Source: Leucaena leucocephala
Taxonomy: Eukaryota > Streptophyta > Magnoliopsida > Fabales > Fabaceae
Assembly (NCBI GenBank): GCA_037074615.1
Contig: CM073527.1
Location: 4,552,848-4,616,847, forward strand
Reading direction: 5' to 3'
Length of the DNA: 64,000 bases
In this document: in pieces, positions 34,221 through 46,559 of the stretch
Layout: the number at the start of each line of letters is the position of its first letter
Position numbering within the stretch: the stretch's first letter is position 1
Notes under the pieces: generated by a model
What the model was told of the DNA's origin: nothing
Seen by the model: the letters and a program-made list of their open reading frames with translations, nothing else
The model's database searches: none
Made by a program: the position numbers and the translations under genes

Positions 34221-35197
34221 ATATAATAAATGATGATAAGTTTAATATGAATGGGAATTACTCCCTATTTCTCTCTTATCTATCTCTTTCATCTCAAATA
34301 TCTCTTGTAAGGTTTGTAAAAGAAGATAAAATCGTTAAAATACTGTTTTAATATAAAAAAAAAGATAATAAAAGTCATCTGATCATATGAAAGCAATCAA
34401 CTTGCTTTGAAAAGTAGGAGATTGGAAAATATTGCAATAATTTTAATGTTATAAATTAATAATTTAAGAAGATTAACTTTAAATTTTAAAATGCTAAAAT
34501 TTAGAGCTCAGGGTTTGAGGTTCAGGATTGCTCGACACGTCAGCCCTATTTTTTTATGGGATTTTTTGGAATTTTATTATTGAATAAAATAGTTTATATT
34601 TTTGGATATGTCTATAACAAATGTATTAAATAAATTTTAAAATAGTTAAAGTGTAAAAATATCCATACAATTTTTTTAAAATTGCATCCAACACTGTAAG
34701 ATTTGTTTTGGCACAAAAATAGCTATAGACTTTCAAAACAAGGAAAAGTGATAGAATTGTTAAAACTATTTAACTTCTATTATTTGTTATGGTAGGACCC
34801 ACACCATTAAAAAACAAAATTATAGGTTTTACAATTTATCTTTTCTTTCCTTCCTAACTTGTCTTATGTTCACCTATAAGTAATGGTTTTAGAACTCTAC
34901 TATTAAGCACTTGGTTTTGGCTAGCAGTGGCCCCTTTTCTTCTTGAGCTCTATCGACTCCTCTATGCAAATGCTACACCAATCCCTAGGCCCAATTAGTA
35001 TGCTATAAGAGATTTAAAAAGTTTGTTTGGTAGGGCATAAAAATAAGGCATAATTTTTATATAAAAAAAACTAAAATGCCCTCCTGAAAACCCCATTCTT
35101 TCCCATAACTCGTCAAAAACCCAATGCCATAAACACTCGTCAGAAAACTCAATACCATGGCAAACCCCAACCAACAATGCCACTATAATCCACTGTC
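34221..35197. other. AT-rich noncoding stretch
   Basis: No coding motif recognised. The part from about 34900 to 35190 is somewhat less AT-rich and forms the left flank of the copia element that starts at 35198. Confidence 0.3.
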
Positions 35198-35650
35198 TGT
35201 TGGTGAAATATTCAAAACAACAAAATATATAGTTCGAATCGTATCTGAGGACATTGTCCTTAAGAGATATTCGACAACCCCTCATTAAATCAGGAAGCAA
35301 CACTTTCCAAAATTAAGCAAACTCTTCCTGTAAAAATACATGTTAACATAACTGGTAAGATAAAAGTAATCTGATAAGATTGGTGTATCATTATCTCTTT
35401 TTTTCCATTTCATCAAGAAGCCCGTTTTATAGTTTATGGAATGATACGAGATATGCCTTTTAGACATATGTCTCTTAGATCCAAGAGATATGCCAAAAAG
35501 ACTCTTTTTTTAACACAACTTTTCACAACCAAGAGTTATGTCAGAAAGATGCGTATTTCTTCAACACTCCATTTCATAACCAAGAGGTATGTTAGAAATA
35601 TGTTTCTTTCTTTGACACACCCTTTCATAATATTTAAAATATTTCCAACA
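35198..35650 (-). repeat. 3' LTR of the deleted copia element
   Basis: Starts TGTTGG and ends CCAACA. It contains repeated CCAAGAG(A/T/G)TATG(C/T)C phrases also seen in the partner LTR at 38002-38459. Substitutions and small indels show considerable age. Confidence 0.8.
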
Positions 35651-36039
35651 ATCTCCCACATGTGTCAAAGAAACACTATTAGATGAGTTACACACATAGA
35701 TATAATCATTGTATCCAGTAGTCTTTTGGACTATGAACCAGACCTTAATACTTAGTACATAGAGATGTTAGTGGTCTTATGGACTATGAACCATCACCTC
35801 TTGGGTATATACCAGAGGTATTAATAGCTAGATTATACTCTTATATTTTCACTGTTTACCATGCCTTTTTGCTCGTTAGGCGGCTATGCACGTGTCCTAT
35901 GTTTAATGAATGATCTAGATATTTTACCACAATCTCATAGAATTGGCAAACACCCCTCATTTGTATAGTTGATTTCTTTAAGTATATCTACACATAATAC
36001 ACTATCCCATGGGATTTGAAATCACTAAGAGCTTTTGCT

Positions 36040-36622
36040 CACCCTCCTCTATGCAATCTAACACTTTCTCGCACACCATAGGAAATGACTAGTAATAATA
36101 TTTTAGTGCTAGCAGAACTAACAAGTGACTTGTTCTTACCCATTGAACCTACCAAGAATAAACACATACCCACTAGTAGATTTTGATCTTTCTGAATTTG
36201 AGATCCAATTTGCATCACTGTATCCTTATAATATAGTGGAAAATCCACTATAATGTATTATAATTCATGGTGCCTTTAACGTATCTCAAATAGCCTTATT
36301 AGAGTATCCAAATGTTCATTGCTTGGATAATGAGTATATATGCTTAATCTATAGAGTAATACATTCAAGATAAATCACCACTTAACATTAGTGTATTTTA
36401 ATACAACAAGAATTCACTGTACATGATAACAACAGTATCCCTCAAATATTTCATTCTCCTCATGAGATTGAATTTTTATGTGTATATCCTCAATCCTCCA
36501 TACAATATATGCTATATCACAATAATTAGTATTATTGTACCAAATTCTTATAATTTGTGCATAACCAAATTAAGCAAACAACACCCTCAAATAATGTGTT
36601 ATTATCATAAGGAATAATCACA
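36040..36622 (-). pseudogene. Copia RNase H relic, copy A
   Basis: The minus strand reads GYSDANWISNSERSKSTSG followed by YVFILG near 36220-36150, the copia RNase H start. The frame then breaks. It is a direct-repeat partner of the better preserved copy B, shifted by 787 bases. Confidence 0.75.
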
Positions 36623-36829
36623 CTATGGTTCTTAAATATAATATATTCATTTACGATTTCAATAATGTGTTATCTCTTAAGCAACATAATATTTGAGTTG
36701 GCAAACACAACTCGTCAACACTAGTGTTGCACATCTTTGTTCTCTCAATGAAGGTTATTATCATTTGACAAACACAACTTATCAACACTAAATTTTGGTT
36801 TTGCATCAAAATATTTGCTACAAGATTTT

Positions 36830-37415
36830 CAACCACTTAGCCTCAGTGCCAACCAATTCCATAGCAATAAATTCAGAATTCCTTGAGGATATGGTTAGAA
36901 TTGTTTTCTTAGATGATTTCCATGTGACTGCACCACTACTAAGAATAAATGTATATCCACTAGTAGATTTTGACACTTCTGAATCTGAGATATAATTCGC
37001 ATCACTGTATCCTTATAATACAGTAAAAAATCCACTATAATGTGTACTATAATTCATTGTGCCTTTAAGTTATCTCAAATAACCTTATTAGAGCATCCCA
37101 ATATTCACTACTTAAACAATGAGTATATATGCTCAATCTATAGAGTAATAAACTCAAGATAAATACCCACTTAACATTAGTGTATTTAAATACAACGAGA
37201 ATTCACCATACATGATACTAACAATTATGGTATCCCTCAAATATTTTATTCTCCTCATGAGATTGAATTTTTATGTGTATATGCTCAATCCTCCATACAA
37301 TATATGCTATATCACAATAATTAGTATTATTGTACCAAATTCTTATAGTTTGTGCATAACCAGATTAAGCAAACAACACCTTCAAATAATGTGTTATCAT
37401 CATAAGGAATAATCA
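36830..37415 (-). pseudogene. Copia RNase H relic, copy B
   Basis: The minus strand reads GYSDANYISDSEVSKSTSG, AVTWKSSKKTILTISSRNSE and FIAMELVGTEAKWLK (37010-36840). These are the classical copia RNase H blocks, including the catalytic Asp and Glu regions, before a TAG. The sequence downstream in plus coordinates (37020-37415) repeats 36235-36622 almost exactly. Confidence 0.8.
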
Positions 37416-38001
37416 CACTAAGGAATAATGTGTTGTCATGTTATATATATAATCCTCAATCAACCATCTTTCATAGAAATCAAGTAAATGAATTATGAAA
37501 AATAGAGAATGTAACTTATATCATCCATCAACTTGTCTTCTCTTGGGGCACCAACGTTGAGTTTTGACAGATCTTGAGAGGAGGATATACATCAGCAATA
37601 CTTCAATGAACACCCATCTACCACGCCTTATCTCTAGTGCACCTGTCTAGTGATCAACTATCCATCTCTCAAAGAGATATGAGAATTCTTAAAGTAAGAT
37701 TCACATGAGGAAAAACATGGCTCCAAAATCAAGAGGAAATCACAGTTTGTCGACAAGAATGAAGTCTTAACCATAGGAACTAAAAGATGAAAACTTATCT
37801 TATTTCCTTTCTTATGTCTATAATGATCCTATAATTTCCAAAATCTCCAAGATATGGCCGAGCTTGAAAGAAGTTGATTTATCTCTTTGACTAGACATTA
37901 ATTTCGCCTCTAAAAGACTTTATTAGCAGTTGTACCCTTTTCAACAATAATCTCCATGTCTCTCTTAACTTCTAAAAATTTGCAAATAATATCTCTTAAG
38001 A

Positions 38002-38459
38002 TTTTTGACAAAATATATACAATAACAAAATATGTAGTTCGAGTCGCTTATGAGGAATTGTCCTTAAGAGATATTCTGCAACCCCTCATCAAATTAGGAA
38101 GTGACACTCTCGAAGATTGAGTGAACTCTTCCTGTAAAAATACTTGGCAACATAATTGGTGGAAGATAAAACTAATCTCAGAAGATTAGTGTATCATTCT
38201 CTCTTTTCTTCTCCTTTATCAAGAACACCCTTTTATAGACTATGGAATGACACAAGACATACCTTTTAGACATATGTCTCTTAGATCCAAGAGTTATGTT
38301 AGAAATACGCTTCTTTTTTCAACACATCCTTTCACTATCAAGAGTTATGTCAAAAAGACGGGTCTTTCTTCAACACACTATTTCACAACCAAGAGGTATG
38401 CCAGAAGGACATTTTTTTCTTTGACACACCCTTTCATAATATTTAAAATATTTCCAACA
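38002..38459 (-). repeat. 5' LTR of the deleted copia element
   Basis: Homologous to 35198-35650 over its length. Its outer end is CCAACA at 38454-38459. The inner end is mutated (TTTTTGACAAAATATATAC in place of TGTTGG), so the exact start is approximate. Confidence 0.75.
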
Positions 38460-41131
38460 CCGACATTGTCAACCACCACAACCCACTAAAGATTCAACCC
38501 AACACCACAAAATCACCATCTCCTCTAATTAGTTTTGATCTTTTTCATGGAAACTAAAGGCAGCAGCTCACAGGAAGGTCAGGTGAGTTTATCGATGGTA
38601 AAAGTGTCTCACTTACAAGTGTTTGTGGATCTTGCCAGAGATGGGATCGTAACTCCTATTCGAAGAAGAAAGGGAAGCTTTAAGAGGGAGAGATACTCTC
38701 GCTGTCCTCGCCATCAAAGATAATCTCTGCCCTTCTATCGTGGTTGTAAAGTTGAAATAGAGATGAGGAAAGTTGCACTGTTGAAGATCTTTACCCTCAT
38801 CATGTAAGAAGATGGTCGCCACTATCAGATTTGTTAGCATAAGTCTCCAGTGGATCTCGTAGGTAGTGGAAGGCTATGGGAGATGGTAGCGTGAAAATGA
38901 AAAGAGGAGAGCAGAGGTTGTAAACAAATCTTGACGCATAACCAACACCTGGCATCCTTTTAAACTGTTTTTACAGAGTATCAATCAAAAGCATACAATA
39001 CTATAACAGCCAATAGCACGATCAATACCCACAAGTTTATTTTCCAATGTATGTACCATAAAAATCTAATTAGAGTGCAAACAACCTCCCTATCCATAAG
39101 GATAAAATTAAGCGTGTCAACGTTTCCATGCTCAGTATACTCAAAATACTTGAAGATGAGAATAACAGAAAGGCATATCCTCCTATCCAGATAACTAACG
39201 CTGATTTCTTTTAGAGGTAACTCAATAGACGAGTCCATATCCAACCGTAAAATTTATACCTACATGGTAGGTATTTCTCATCACAAATGATGAACCTAGT
39301 TATGACACGAAAGGGAATTGAGACATGGAATTAATTTTATCAATGGCATTTGGGTTCTAAATCATCTGCTAATGAGAACACCAAAGCTTTTAGATTGGAT
39401 TACCTTCATGCTCCCAGACTCTTTCAATTTAGGATCTCACTATATATGAAGCGATATTTCCCCTAGCATTTTAACCAGCAAACTAATTAGAAAGCGTCCA
39501 TGGTTTACTATAGGGAAACCAAAGTACAAACTTTAAAATGGTTAATTGATGTATGTGGTAAATGAAATCAAGATTTCACATTTTGTAATTGTCATTTTAA
39601 CTCCATGCTTCAACAACTTTAAATTCATATATGAAGATGTATTTTCATTGATTCAAATTTGATTTAAATTCAAATTTTCAAATGAATATGACAAAAATCA
39701 TAATTTAAATTTAAGATACATTATTTATTCCTTAACAAATTTATTATACATTTGACTAAAGTAAAACTTACGTTTTAAAATATTTAAACAAATTTATTAT
39801 TCAATATTTTATGGAACATAATATCAAACCCAACAACCAAGGCAGCTTCGTCTTCTACCACCCTTCACCCTCTATTTTCCACAATTGCTGTATTGCGATG
39901 ACCACCAGTTTGCTTGGGATGGCGTTAGAGAATGAGAGAAAATAGAAAGAACAAGAAAAATGCATAATAGACAAGAGCTATAGCCACAACCTTGTCATCA
40001 TTTCAAAATTTTAAATTAGCATAAAATAAAAGTAACTAATCAAAAGCTACAACCATAAATCATGATTTATGGCAATTTTTAATCTTATGACAAATGGAAA
40101 GGGAAAATATAGCTCCTTATTTATGTGTCATAAGGAGCATGTAGGGAAAATATAACCAAGTGTGCAATAACATCACAGCAATAATGGCACCACCATCGTT
40201 AATTACTTTAATATCTCCATATGTAGAAACAATAACATTCCATCTTAAATGGTTGAGTAAAACTCATTAAAAATTACCATTTCTTTCAAGTCAACACCCT
40301 TTGGTTTTACTAAAAATGAAATGATGCAGCCTCTTCCATCTACTTTGACCAATCCATAATCTAATACATGGCTAAAAATAGGAAATTTGCAATGAATCCT
40401 GGATAAACATAAGATTTAAAACACAAATATAGAGGAAGCTAATGTCCTATATGAACAAAAGGGAGCAGAAAAATGAGGAGACTTGTGACTAGAGCAATCC
40501 CAAGTAGACCCTCCCCGTACAAACTAATTTTGTAGACATTAGAATAGAATATTTGTTCCACATAGAGACACATGATAAACCCTCTTATCAGTATCAAAAT
40601 TAGTATATATGGTGGCAGAGTCTCAGCTTTAATTCCCATGTGAATTGAAAGAAAAAGGAGTTATGATGTAAACTTTTTAAAAGTTCTGTTCTGCAGAATG
40701 CCTCCACACTTTAATGACTTTCCTACAATGTACCAATATGTAATTAATATCACTAATTGAACAAATCATAGTAACACAAGAAACAACAAGATAGCAAATA
40801 TTGACAGACGTGTCTTATCAAAATTTTAACTAGACCAACCAAATTTATCCAATCTAGTAGCGCTTGATATTATAGTTTTAGTAAAGAGATTAATGGATGC
40901 AAAGGGGCAAACTTCAGCTTAAAGTTCATTGAGTCTCATACTTAAATTGTCATAAAGAAATTTTAAAGCTCAAAGTACAAAATTTGTGTAATCATATAAT
41001 GAATCTATATATAATAATGCCAAGAATAGGAAAAAATGAATTGGACCAAAAAATGTAAGAATGAAATGCAGATAACTAACATAATATATAACTTTCAACA
41101 ACATGTAGTTAGAGTTTTTTTCTTTGGTACA
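38460..41131. other. AT-rich noncoding stretch
   Basis: Short ORFs (38535-38723, 38981-39244, 40439-40639) have no recognised domain. No repeats with other parts of the window were noted. Confidence 0.3.
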
Positions 41132-41148
41132 ATGTAGTTAGAGTTATT

Positions 41149-41238
41149 TTTTTTTGTTACAAAAGTTTTTGAAAAGGGGTTGGACTTACTCATGATTCAA
41201 GGATAAAGCGAAGTCTCCCTTCCTCCTAGACAGTACTA
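41149..41238 (-). mobile_element. 5'-truncated SINE, minus strand
   Basis: Read on the minus strand it gives CTAGGAGGAAGGGAGACTTC, then CAACCCCTTTTCAAAAAC and an A-rich tail (T run at about 41146-41154). This is the same 3' end as the SINEs at 12848 and 57621. It is flanked by ATGTAGTTAGAGTTATT (41132-41148) and ATATAGTTAGAGTTATT (41239-41255), a 17-base TSD with one mismatch. Confidence 0.75.
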
Positions 41239-41289
41239 ATATAGTTAGAGTTATTGATTTATCTAAACTTGATCAACATAGAAAAGAGA

Positions 41290-41580
41290 GGCCCAACATA
41301 CAGTTTTAGGATTTTGAGAGCTATCATTATTGATCACGGTACTCATTTTTACAATTAGAGTATGTAAAGCTTACTTGCCAAGTATGGTTTGATGCATAAA
41401 GTGTCTATCCCGTATCACCCTTAGACGACTGGCCAAGCTGAGCTCTCCAATAGAGAAATCAAACTCATTTTATTAAGACGGTGCAACCCAATCGAAAGGA
41501 TTGGAGTGAGAGGCTAGATGACTCATGTTGGGCGTATTGCACAACATATAAGAATCACTTTGAGACCCAGAAAGAGAAAA
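41290..41580 (+). pseudogene. Ty3/gypsy integrase relic (Athila/Tat-like)
   Basis: The plus strand reads ILRAIIIDHGTHFYN, LLAKYGLMHKVSIPYHP and TTGQAELSNREIKLIL, the integrase core around the second Asp and the Glu of the DDE triad, with TAG stops inside. This order and wording (GTHF, KYG..HKV..PYHP, GQ.E.SNREIK) are typical of the Athila/Tat branch. It is directly followed by the LTR-like sequence at 41580, as integrase precedes the 3' LTR in gypsy elements. Confidence 0.8.
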
Positions 41581-44418
41581 GAGTAAGGACTAAATTATAA
41601 AGAGAGAAAGTCCTTTAGGTTATAAGTAAGAAGTTTACAGACCTAGGTAGAAAGTTTAAAGGGACTAAAAAGAAAATTAAAAAGGTTCTTAGGGTTATAG
41701 TAAATATGGAAACAAGTTAAGGGACTTAAGTTTAATTATGAATAATGAAGGGACATGAATTTCATTCTTGAAAAGTCCAAGGATGCAAATTTGAATAGTA
41801 GATATACCCGAAAACACACTAAATCTAAAGCCAGGAAAAGATAAAGGAGATTTTTTTTATTTGTTTGGTGGGAGTATGAATTTTGATTTGAGGTCCCAAT
41901 TAATTGATATGAACTTTTGAAGCAATTAATTTACAATAGAAGTTTTAGGGTATTGTTAGATCAAATATCTATCAAAGGAAACAACCCTAGGCAAGACGTC
42001 AAATAGGGTTACAGGAATAGGGGACTAGGGCTAAGAAATACCTTGGTAAAATATGTAAAGATGAAAATGCCCCTAGTTTTATAAAAGTGAATAAAGGGCA
42101 TTTTGGTCTTTTTCAAGGATCAAGTAATAAAATCTGTACCCAGTCCAATAACATTAAAGGCAGGAAGAATATATACATTGAATCTAATGTTAGAAAATAA
42201 ATTATGAAACTTCATAAAAATTAGATTCAGAAAATAGTCTTATTTTTGAAAAAAATGACTAGTTGATACATGATTGGATAGGATTTTGTAAGAAGCCTCT
42301 TCTCCTATGAGATGTCACCACCTAAGCATGATGATGTCATATAGATAATATCATTGGAAGGAGTTGATGATGTAAGAAAGCTAAGTGGTTAAATCTAGAC
42401 CCTCAATTTGTAAGATGCAATCTTATCCATCTATTGTAAGATTAAATCTTGGCTATTGATCTAATCTTGATTTTTCCTATAAATACCCCCTCACCCCTCC
42501 ATGGCCAACATTCTTGAGAACCATAGGGAACCTCTTGCAAATTTTTTAATCAACCAAAGATCAAGCTTCCAATCTTCCAAACTTCAAATATTTCAAGGTA
42601 AATTCTTCCTCTAAACTATAGATTGTGTAGTTGGAAGATTAATCTCTTGATTCAGTTGTTCAAATGTCATTTTGTCTTCCTTCGGTATGCTGGAAGAAAT
42701 TCATAATTGAAAAGGGAAGAATAATTCCAAGTTATAAGTAGTTAAGACAAGTAGAAATAAGTTATATTTAAGTGGTTGAAGCTTATGGAATCAATATATT
42801 CGTGGAATTCTATGTTGGGTATGCTTGCTGCCACTATTGAGAACTATAGGAAGGAAGTTGAATTTGTTGATTTTGATACTTTCAATAGGTTTAAAATGGA
42901 AAATTGCGTGTACTTAAATAGAAAAGCAAGCATTGGAAGCATTATGATCAAAATATAGAATTTTTTAATATTAGAAGGAAGTGCCACGATTCTGTCCAAA
43001 TTTGGGGAAGGAGTTAGAATTTTAAAATTCTAATTTTATAATTGAATTATACATGGAAAATTATGCACGATTGAGCATTTGGAATTAATTTTAGATAGAT
43101 GGAACTAAAAGCTCTAAAAGTGAATTAAAAGGGTACTTAGTGAACTTAAGCTTTAGAATTATGTTTATGAATTGTATTGTGACATGCCATTACGTTGCAA
43201 TGTATAGGCTTTGACATTTTCCAAAGGAAAATTATCACACTAGATAAAAATAACAAGGATTCTTCAAGAGGTTGCAAGGATATAATACTTTAAAGTTTAC
43301 TATGTTGATTCTTTAATTGCATTGTGTTTATAATGGTTGGTTGAGCTTGTTATGTATTGATGCTATGGGCTATGATGGATTGTTGCATCTCCTTGCACTA
43401 TATGTCATGATAATATGTATGCTAGAGAGTATACTTGATGTTATGTTGCTCCTATATCATATACATATAATTAGATAATTTAACTTAGTGAATGATAAAG
43501 AGTATATATCATTTGCTATTGAGATTTCTTTGAAATCTCATTCCTTCCATGAATTTGCCATTATTTAGGGGCTAAATCATCCAAAGGAAAGGCCTTAAAT
43601 ATATACAACTAGGCATGTTATGTTATATAAATATGATTCCACATTTGGTATTGACAGATTTAGAATGATAGCATGTAAACTTAAGTGAGACAGTGACCTT
43701 ATGTCTATGTTTTGATTATGTTGTTGGACGAATTTGAATATGATATTTGTCATGTGTACAGTTAAGATAAGGACCTTTAAATGGACACTAATATAACCTA
43801 ATTTGGTTTAAGTATAGAATTTAATATGATATTTTAAAGTTAGAGTTCATAATATAGAAAACTAGAAATAAGCCAAATTTGTAGGTCCTGGAGCAACAAG
43901 TTTCCAGTTTTAGTTTCACCTAGTAAATGGATGAGTTTACCCATGAAATTTGGTGAGCAAGAAGTTCACATCCCAAACTTTAAAATCAGGGTAGTTTTCC
44001 TTAATTGGATATGTGAGCTAGAAGATATGAATTTATAAAGTTAAGACATAAAAATTGCAAGGTGCAGAATTTTCCAAATGAATAGTAAAGTTAAATGATT
44101 TAATTATATTGATTGGTCAAGTACATATGTAGTTTTATATTTTTATTTGTATTGATTGGCCAAGTAAATGTGTAGTTTTATACTTTTATCTTAAAGAACA
44201 CTGAAAGAGCTTCAAGTTAGGAATTTGAATCACCTCCTTTTGATTTTTTTTAAATTACTAGTTAATTTTAAAGTTGGGTTATAAATCTAGATTTTACTAT
44301 ATGAATAGTACCCGAGAAAAAAAATTTGAAGGTTCATTTTTCCAACTTTAAGAGGTCTTAATGTAGTTGAAATAACTTCTAAATGCGTATAAATGCTTAG
44401 TAAAATAAGGGACGTTAA
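41580..44418 (+). mobile_element. Gypsy-type LTR-like sequence, copy 2
   Basis: Collinear with 13633-16686: GGACTAAATTATAAA, TTTTGATTTGAGGTCCCAA, GATGTCA motifs, TATAAATA (42478-42485), CTTGC leader phrases, TAGTTAAGACAAGTA, TCAATATATTCGTGGAATTC, TATTGAGATT, and (C)CAAATGAATAGTAAAGTT. It is less well bounded than copy 1. Lying next to the gypsy integrase relic, it is most simply a degenerate 3' LTR. Only short ORFs. Confidence 0.5.
42478..42485 (+). promoter_or_regulatory. TATA box of LTR-like copy 2
   Basis: TATAAATA followed by CCCCCTCACCCCTCC; same octamer and context as 14819-14826. Confidence 0.45.
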
Positions 44419-46559
44419 AATTTTCATTCCTCTTCTCCCATTATCCACTGAAGCTGAGAGCTACAATTTTATTATTCATCATCTTCAATTCATTCCTTCA
44501 CATTCAACCACGGGCCCCCCATCCCACTTCCTCCATTGATATATTCCATTACATTCCACATCATAATTTCTCTCTTCCACTCATTCGGTATCATGGCCGT
44601 GACTTCAATGAAGCTTGGAGGAAGAACAAAATCCATGGAAGCTTAATCTTGTTTGGGAGACAACTTAGGAGGAGCATGGAGGAAGCTGGATCTCAGGAGC
44701 TTGCACTTGAAGACCATAAGGGAGTATTTTCCATTTATCTTTTTAGTTCAAGAGTTTAGGATTATCTAGTTTTAAATAATTTCGAGTTGTATTGCTTGGA
44801 GACAATCTAGTTCTAAATTTTGTTTGCATCTTTATTCTTACATTGGATTGGTATTTGTATTGATTTTGTGCTAAGACACTTGTTGAAATTTATGTTCACA
44901 AACATTTGCACTTCCAATTAAATTTATAACTGAGTTATCATTATTCATTTAATTGTTGATGCGGTACTTATTGCATATTTAGATTGTTTATGCCTCTTGA
45001 TTGTTTAATTGAGTTGGGAAATTTTTTAATTGTTTAGTTGGATGAATTTAAGCATATAATTTCCATATTTAATTTGAAGGAATTATTGTTAGTTTTAATG
45101 AGTTTAGTTAGCTAGCACTTATACCATTATGAGTTCTCTAGTGGATTAAGTGTTATTGTTGCTTGAGGGTTTTCCATGGTTTAATTAGATAATTGAACTT
45201 ATTATTCTTTTATCATCTACCTTAGGTCTATTTAATTAATTTTGGGTTATGAAAGTGAACTCCATGTGAACCCTAAGTTGTTTAGGTCTATTTAATTAAT
45301 TTTGGGTTATGAAAGTGAACTCCATGTGAACCCTAAGTTGTTCCCTTCACCGTACCTGAAGAAAACCTCTCACTTTTGCTTTATTAATTTTCATAGCTAT
45401 TTAGTTAATTTCCTTTTCCCATTAATTTATTTTTCCTTTATATAAAAAAATCTCCCCGAAAATTTGCATTTATATTCATGATTAGTTTTAGAGTCATTTG
45501 CATAGTACATTTTAGTTAGTTTTATTGCATTTAAATTTAGAGTTTTGCATTTTAGGTTAGGTCCCTTCCGTTACATTTTCCAACCTTCAAGTTCAAACTC
45601 AAGAAACTCATAGATTGCTACTTGGGAGAATGACTTAGGTTGCCACTATATTGCATTTATAGTTGGACCTAGTTTAATTGGGTGCAGTCACAATAAAAAG
45701 TATGCATCAAAGTATATCTTATAAATAGAATCGTATCTGCCCCAAAAGTTGTATCTTATATATAGAACCATATACAGTAATTATCTTATAGCTTTCTAAA
45801 GCCCCTCTTGCAATATATTTTTTGTTCTAGTTAAGAGATAGAAAGGAAAAGATGCTTAGGACCTATCATTATGCATGTAGATGTCACTATAATAAGATAA
45901 TTACTTACATATTTTAGAAGTAACACATTATTTAAACTCTATCTAATTAGAATATAACAACTCAACTTATAACTCATCTAAAAAAAATCATAATTAATTT
46001 TATTTTTAAGAAAAATAAATATTTTAATTTAAAAAAATAAAAACTCATATAAACCAAACTAAAAGGTTTATTTTTTCTTATAAAAATAAAATATGAATTA
46101 TATCAGATGAGTCATCAGCTAGCTAAGATTAAAATGTAGTGAATTGTTGTATTTTAATTAGATATAATTTAAATTATATGGAAATTCTAGAGTATATGAG
46201 TATTTCTCCAATAATAAACATATTCCGCATTCTTCTCTCCCCCTCCCCGCTTGATTAGCAGGTATATGATAGGACATTTGTTTCATTTCTTGGTAACATC
46301 CGCATTAAAAAAGAACACTACTTAAACTAACATAGAAGCAAATAATATAATAGTGTCTTTTCGGACTTGTCAAGAGTATTGGGCCTAAAACAAAAATAAA
46401 ACTTGTTGAGAATAATGATGTTTACTATTTCAAAGAGAGGCCCTCCACATTAGTTTAAAATATTTAGGGCTATATTCTCAAAACTTATATTATCAAAGCA
46501 CTCTTATAGAATACAATAACTAATTAATCCCATTTTAAAATTGTAAAGCATAAGCTACA
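44419..46559. other. Noncoding stretch, possibly retroelement leader
   Basis: No ORF of note. It includes the 60-bp tandem duplication at 45222-45341. It may be further gypsy LTR or leader sequence, but I cannot show a partner copy. Confidence 0.3.
45222..45341 (+). repeat. Perfect 60-bp tandem duplication
   Basis: A 60-base unit starting TTAGGTCTATTTAATTAATT and ending CCCTAAGTTGTT/TTC occurs twice head to tail with no mismatch seen in the repeated part. Perfect identity amid decayed DNA suggests a recent event or an assembly artefact. Confidence 0.9.

Larger units (their letters stand above)
35198..38459 (-). mobile_element. Internally deleted Ty1/copia element with LTRs
   Basis: Two direct repeats of about 455 bases (35198-35650 and about 38002-38459) share their full order and both end AATATTTCCAACA; the left one starts TGTTGG, giving TGTTGG...CCAACA ends. 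Just inside the left LTR lies ATCTCCCACATG, which on the minus strand is the polypurine tract GTGGGAGAT, so the element is minus-strand and the left copy is the 3' LTR. The 2.35-kb interior keeps only RNase H, twice; gag, protease, integrase and RT are missing. A matching 5-bp TSD was not found (CTGTC against CCGAC). It is a degenerate non-autonomous copia. Confidence 0.8.

Noticed and set aside
35193..38464. 5-bp TSD for the deleted copia element
   Set aside because: Flanks are CTGTC and CCGAC, only three of five matching; not enough to call a duplication.
41290..44418. Complete gypsy retrotransposon
   Set aside because: Only an integrase fragment and one LTR-like copy are present here; no gag, protease or RT was found upstream.
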